NCBI GenBank assembly: GCA_024196135.1
Contig: JAMQCK010000401.1
Location: 1-24,768 of the forward strand
DNA from: Pleurotus ostreatus/Saccharomyces cerevisiae fusant
Lineage: Eukaryota > Opisthokonta
DNA: 24,768 bases
Direction of reading: 5' to 3'
Notes under the pieces: generated by a model
The model's database searches: none
Seen by the model: the letters and a program-made list of their open reading frames with translations, nothing else
What the model was told of the DNA's origin: nothing
Made by a program: the position numbers and the translations under genes
Shown: one piece after another, positions 20,346 through 24,768 of the stretch
Layout of the letters: every line of letters begins with the position of its first letter
How positions within the stretch are numbered: the first letter of the stretch is position 1

Positions 20346-22519
20346 ATGACTGCGCCTGTCTTGCGAACGGTGCCTCCCGGGCGGACGCCGCGTTCGCGTC
20401 AGCCACCGGTCAAGATTAGCCCAATAAACGCGTTCGACATGTTTCAAGCCTCTTTGGCCGGCGCCCTTATGGCTCTCGGCGGCGTTGGACTTCCCTCGGG
20501 TGTCATACAGCGGCTGTCCGCCCACGCAGCTGCTTTGTCGAATGGCCTCCTCCGCTGCTCCTACGCCCAATTCATCATGTCCGCCTTCCGAGGGGACCGA
20601 CTATACTACGTCTTCCTCAGGCGACTCGTCCTCAATCTGTATGGCGAGCTATGCTGTAATGTACCGGGCATCCTGGAGGTATCCTATTCCTCCTGCTTAC
20701 GGCTTCGCGTGACTGATACAGGCTGTTTTCAGGCTTCCATCCGCGCGCTCACATGCAACATCTTCCTGAACAGCTGCGGCAAGGTGCTTGGTCTTTACGT
20801 CGGAAATGTGGACTACAAGGACTCCGCAGACTGGATGGAGGCCTTCCTCGGGTGTTTAGACAGGCTGATTGACGGCACGGCCAAGGCACGCGCTTTCGTG
20901 CGCGAAGTATTTGAGCCGTTGGTTGGAGCGGCAGTTCTGGCCGCGTATCGATTGTATGTGTTCGCGCTTTCTGCGTACTACCGTCGCTCATTCATCACGG
21001 CAGTCACACTAAGCTCGGACAGCCGCGTCCCAAGACCAAACTCAACGTCGAGTTCACCATCGCTACCGAGCGCATCGCTACAGAACTTCCCACGACAGCC
21101 GTCGTTGCTTCCTCTGCTACAGGGTCCCATCATTCGACATCGAACGGTTTGTCTTCATCCGGAGACGCTGTGAAGCACGCCCATTCACGTCTGGCTGCCC
21201 CGAACGTCGTTGCGCCGGCGTCCTCGGACCCCGTTGTTCCTTCAGAGGCGACTGTGCACTCCACTTCTGTCACCTCAGGGCTAGTCCCACGCGAGCCTGA
21301 TGCGCCACTCTCCGATGTCGACCGCCCGCTTCCGCACTCAGCGGTCGCGGCCGCGCCTAGTGAACCTCGAGGTGTGAAGAGGCCCCGAGAAGACGAGGAT
21401 AGCGACAATGACACCAACGAGGCCACCGATACGTACGAGAATTCGAGCCCTACCAACCCAGATAGCTCCGTCCACGTTACGGTTCAGAATGACGTGGAAC
21501 CGTGCCATAGTGAGGGCGATGACGAAGAGGACGCCGACATCGCCAGTGGCGACGAGGTCGATGAAGATGACGACGAAGAGGACCAGAGCCCGTTGTTGAA
21601 GAAGCGGAGAGCGCATGGACGAGGGTCGGAGAAGGTGCGGCGGCGGCGCACTTCGAGAGGAGGGAGGCGACACGGTATGTCGAAGGCGAAGGGTGGGTGT
21701 CTTTCAGGGTGGATTCGCCTTGGCTTGAGCTAATGTAACATCCAGCGCTTTCTACTCGACAAAGACTGCGTCACGCCCTTAACCAGGCGCTTGATACCCT
21801 GCCCGACACATCACTCCCTCCCGCGATCTTTTCGGAGGCGGCCAGCCCCCAGAAGTACCCAGCCGATATGGACAGAAACGCCGGCAAGAATATCCTGGAG
21901 TATGTCCTCGTCGCAGCTATGCGGACTGCGCTCCTTCCGACTCGCTGGATTCGCATAAGGCTACGGTATGCTTCGATGTCTCTGACTGGCGCCATCGTTG
22001 CTCACCACCGCTCAGCTCGCACTCGACTTGTTGTGCAGCCAAGATACGCTTCATCGCGTAGCCAGCTCTGTCGGTATGAAGGACGAGTCCCTGGATGGGC
22101 GCGAATTCCTCGTCACCGTTGGACGAGCGTGGCATCATCACGACCTCGAGGTCATTTCGCCGTGCATACTCGACGTCTACGCGCCGCTTGTCGAAGTTGC
22201 CTTGTCGCGTGTGCTGCCTCTGCCGATTTCGAAGGTGCAAATCCGGGGCGATGAATCGATAGGTGAGCGCGTCGTGCCGAAATGACTTTGCTGAGCGACT
22301 AATTATGCACTCTTAGCGCCAGCCCGTGCACATCTCAAGCGCGTTCTCGAGCGGAGTGCAGCCGGTCAACCGTACGAGTCCGGCATGAAATCGCTTGAGG
22401 CGGTCCTTTCGACGAACGAGGAGTCGGTGAAGGCGATGATGAAGCTGGATGTCCTCGTCGACTTGGGCATTGACCATCATCTTCGCCAACATCTGATGGA
22501 TCAGGAATCGCTCTCCTAG
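20346..22519 (+). CDS. Gene D: two-module protein with acidic and basic linker, possible distant family member
   Basis: I do not recognise this protein. Six exons: 20346-20678, 20733-20953, 21004-21692, 21746-21965, 22039-22262 and 22317-22519, giving 629 residues. Residues 1-185 are helical (FQASLAGALMALGG, then ARAFVREVFEPLVGAAVLAA). Exons 1 and 2 match genes A and C in intron phases (0, then 2) and in exon 2 length (221 versus 209 and 215). Residues 185-415 are disordered: a KRPRED patch at about 309, a Glu/Asp-rich run at about 330-385, then KKRRAHGRG and RRRRTSRGGRRHG. Residues 415-629 form a second helical module, with VGRAWHHHDLEVISP and VYAPLVEVALSRV. Nuclear localisation is a reasonable inference from the basic patches. 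Exon 5 must use the acceptor ending at 22038; the nearer AG at 22015 breaks the frame. Confidence 0.72.
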
Positions 22520-23280
22520 GCCATCTACACTCCTTGCAGACGCGCTCTTTCTCGCTATACGGCTCGTCCTTCTTCGCTGTACGACTTGCCAGTTAAGTAA
22601 ACCGTCATATTCTTCCGCCCCTCCTTCGATGGCTTCTTCCACGACTCGCCTGTTTACTTTTGTATGAATCTTCCTCTGGAATCATCTGTATTTGTACAAC
22701 CTACCACTGTAGCTCTATCCATACGCATCTTTCTACTACCGTAACCTCAGCGCCGACGCGCGCTTGCTGGTTTTCTGTACTTTACTCCCTACATAACCGC
22801 CTATAATTGCAGATGTAGAATAGCATCATTTCTTTCTAATCGTGTGAGATGAGTCGTGCACTTCGTGGCGCGCAATCGCAATGCCAGGAGATCTCTCGGT
22901 CCTTTGACTTAGTGCGCGATTCGAGCCGCACCCCAGAGAACAACGCCTTCCAAATGCGGAAACAACTCCGGGAGGTGCAGTTCACACCGTGTGTACTGAC
23001 TTCCATATGACGCGTCGCCATTGACCTCATGTACAAGGCTTTCAAGTTCACATATCATATTTCGGTAACATAGAGGAGGCAGTAAAGACACGAGATGCTC
23101 AGAAAAGATATGTGCAGTAGTAGGTCCTCGACGCGATGTGGTAGCCTGACACCACTGACAGGATGAGTAGTATGTCAATGTAGGATATTCTGCTAGAGTG
23201 AATAGAGTGCATGATGGAATCGGGACCATTACAGCAAGGAAATGAAATGAAGAGATTGCCTGGACAAACACGCGCATATC
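22520..23280. other. Convergent intergenic region between genes D and C
   Basis: 761 bp between the 3' ends of gene D (plus) and gene C (minus). The part after gene D is T/C-rich and looks like 3' UTR. I see no conserved frame, RNA gene or repeat. Confidence 0.55.
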
Positions 23281-24524
23281 CTAGTTGCGCATCGGCACGA
23301 GGGACGGTCGTTGTGCGCGGGCGTCCTTGTAGGATTTCGTCTGCAAGATTTGGTCAGCCACGAGGTGGGTTCCGTGATGGTGCGCTCGACCACGCATTGC
23401 GACTTACCGTACGACGAGGGCCTGCGTTGTCGTTCTGCTTGCTCCCCGAGCTGGGGCTAGGGTAGGGCGTGTTGGACGACGCATGCCTTGCTCGCTTGTG
23501 AGGCCTGGTGTGAGGTTTCGTATCTCGCTGCCTGCGTGCTGATAGATAGCGGTCAGACGAAGGGAAGTCAATGACGATCAAGGACGCTCACAGGTAGAAG
23601 CACGGTCAGCGCTGGACACTTCAATTGCGCCGCCCTCGGACTTGATGGCGTCGAGGAGGCATTCGCTGTGGCACACGCACCGTCAGCTCTCAGCAGTGGA
23701 CGTTGCCCTGACGGGGCATGATGAGACGCGCAGACGCACCGTCCGACGAGCCGCCCCATCGCGCTCGTCATGGCGGGGAGGATGTTCGCGGCCGCCCATC
23801 TGTTGAGGATGGTCTGACCGTCAGGTTGTGGAAGGACGGCAATGATAAGCGCGTAGAAGGCGACCACGGAGTTTGTGGGCGAGTGGGTGTAGGGTGCGTG
23901 GGTTCCAGCTTCCAGCGCGACGGCGATAGCGGAGGAGAATTCGGAGAGGAGCAGCTGAAGCGGCATCAGAAGGAGTGGAGGACACGGGAAGTACGCCTGT
24001 GCTCACATCGCGGAGGTCGGAGGAGAAGCTCAAGAAGGCGGGCGTGTCCTGCACCAAGCCCGCGTAGGTATCCATGAGAAGCATGCGCCCGTCGTCTCCT
24101 GAGGCTGCAGGACCCCCAGCGTAGATGGCCGCTGCGCGCGCTAAGATGGCTGGGTGCGCGGGGGAAGGAGCGAAATCGATGGGCGACGGGCATTTCCAAA
24201 CGGTGCCACGGAAAGCGTAGTGGTCCGTTATCAGGTCCTGCAGCACGGTAGAGATGGATGCGATGGGTCTTGATATTTCTTCTGTTGGACATTGTACGTG
24301 ATTATCACGTGCTCGTCGGAGCCGACCTACTGTATAGTTCTCGGTACTTACCGATGCTCGTCCGCGTCTCGATCGTTTACCATACCATACGTTCCTTACC
24401 GGTTTGCCTGACGCGCTCGTCGCCTAGCGCTACAGAGGCAACCCGAATACATCCCCCTTCGCGCCCTCCTCGTGGTGTCCAGCTCGAACCTCAACACAAA
24501 CCGGTGACCTTGGTCGTTGGGCAT
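23281..24524 (-). CDS. Gene C: short paralogue of A and B on the opposite strand; first exon uncertain
   Basis: I do not recognise this protein. Secure exons, 5' to 3' on the minus strand: 24281-24007, 23954-23740, 23665-23592, 23538-23408 and 23340-23281. They contain EISRPIASISTV, PIDFAPSPAHPAI and DGQTILNRWAAANILPAM, collinear with A and B, then a basic KRAR patch (about 208-211) in a Ser/Pro-rich tail. Exon 24281-24007 has no in-frame ATG. The best start I found is a 16-base exon at 24524-24509 (MPNDQ plus one base). It splices in phase after a 227 bp intron and resembles the MPDTR start of B, but its donor GTCACC is weak. That model gives 256 residues. Alternatively the 5' end is lost and C is a pseudogene. 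Intact downstream splice sites and phases argue for a working gene. Confidence 0.62.
24296..24310. promoter_or_regulatory. Perfect 15 bp inverted repeat with E-box edge near the start of gene C
   Basis: ACGTGATTATCACGT is an exact inverted repeat with a one-base centre. Its right arm overlaps CACGTG, an E-box core bound by bHLH factors in general. It lies just upstream of the first secure exon of gene C, inside its proposed first intron. A binding site is possible but not shown. Confidence 0.3.
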
Positions 24525-24703
24525 ATCGACTACGATCGGCCGTACTGTCTCGGCCGTGTACTGCGCCGTCGCTCGCGTAACGGGAACCTCGCGTCGACTC
24601 CGCCTTCGTGCAACGGGAACCGCACGTCGTATCGCCCGGTGTGGGCTTGTCCTCCTTATCACTCATTTATTCCCCTACTCCCCACCCTACCTTCGCCTTC
24701 ATC

Positions 24704-24768
24704 ATGACGCGTAACCGCTCCCCCGACCCTTCCCGTGTCACCCTCGTGACGTCCGAGGACCTCGACGA
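24704..24768 (+). CDS. Probable 5' end of an unidentified gene, cut by the window end
   Basis: An ATG at 24704 follows a C/T-rich leader (ccaccctaccttcgccttc), typical of fungal starts. The frame stays open to the last base, giving MTRNRSPDPSRVTLVTSEDL and one further residue. It is divergent from gene C, about 180 bp from that gene's proposed start. Only 21 codons are visible, so no family can be assigned. The leader and GC-rich third codon positions support it. Confidence 0.4.
   Translation, partial: MTRNRSPDPSRVTLVTSEDLD

Noticed and set aside
24258..24707. Plus-strand open frame of about 150 codons
   Set aside because: It overlaps the 5' end of gene C on the opposite strand, has no protein-like blocks, and competes with the better start at 24704.

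Overview
The window is nuclear DNA of a filamentous basidiomycete, most likely an Agaricomycete. The evidence is GC-rich coding sequence, many 47-75 bp introns with GT-AG ends and CTRAY-like branch sites, and closely packed genes on both strands. The order or genus cannot be fixed from the sequence. All gene models were built by hand from reading frames and splice signals.

Left part (1-10.1 kb), conserved eukaryotic genes: the 5' end of the ribosome-recycling ATPase ABCE1/RLI1 (minus); a PIN4-type parvulin prolyl isomerase (plus); a 1354-residue two-SANT Snt1/NCoR-like corepressor (minus); a short CNH-domain protein resembling the N-terminal part of Vps3/TGFBRAP1 (plus); and the GPI-transamidase subunit PIG-S (plus).

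Right part (10.1-24.8 kb), accessory: a MYND zinc-finger protein (minus) sits among four genes I do not recognise. Three of these, called A (10792-12145, plus), B (15925-18172, plus) and C (23281-about 24524, minus), are clearly paralogous. They share a start motif of the form xxSxPIxx, a PLAFAP-like motif, and a second exon ending in a signature like RGQxILDxWVAxNLVPAM. A phase-0 intron lies at the same place in all three, and each carries a basic nuclear-localisation-like patch after the core. Gene D (20346-22519, plus) has the same intron phases and exon sizes and may be a distant member with a second, related-looking module joined by an acidic linker with basic patches. Gene B has gained a long tail built from three in-frame minisatellites. 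Parts of the flanking DNA are also duplicated: two promoter blocks are shared by A and B, and a 100 bp block lies on both sides of B. This looks like a locally expanding, rapidly diverging, lineage-specific family. Its function is unknown.

Intergenic stretches longer than 300 bases are described individually. I saw no tRNA, rRNA, CRISPR array or intact transposon. A further plus-strand gene probably starts at 24704 and runs out of the window.
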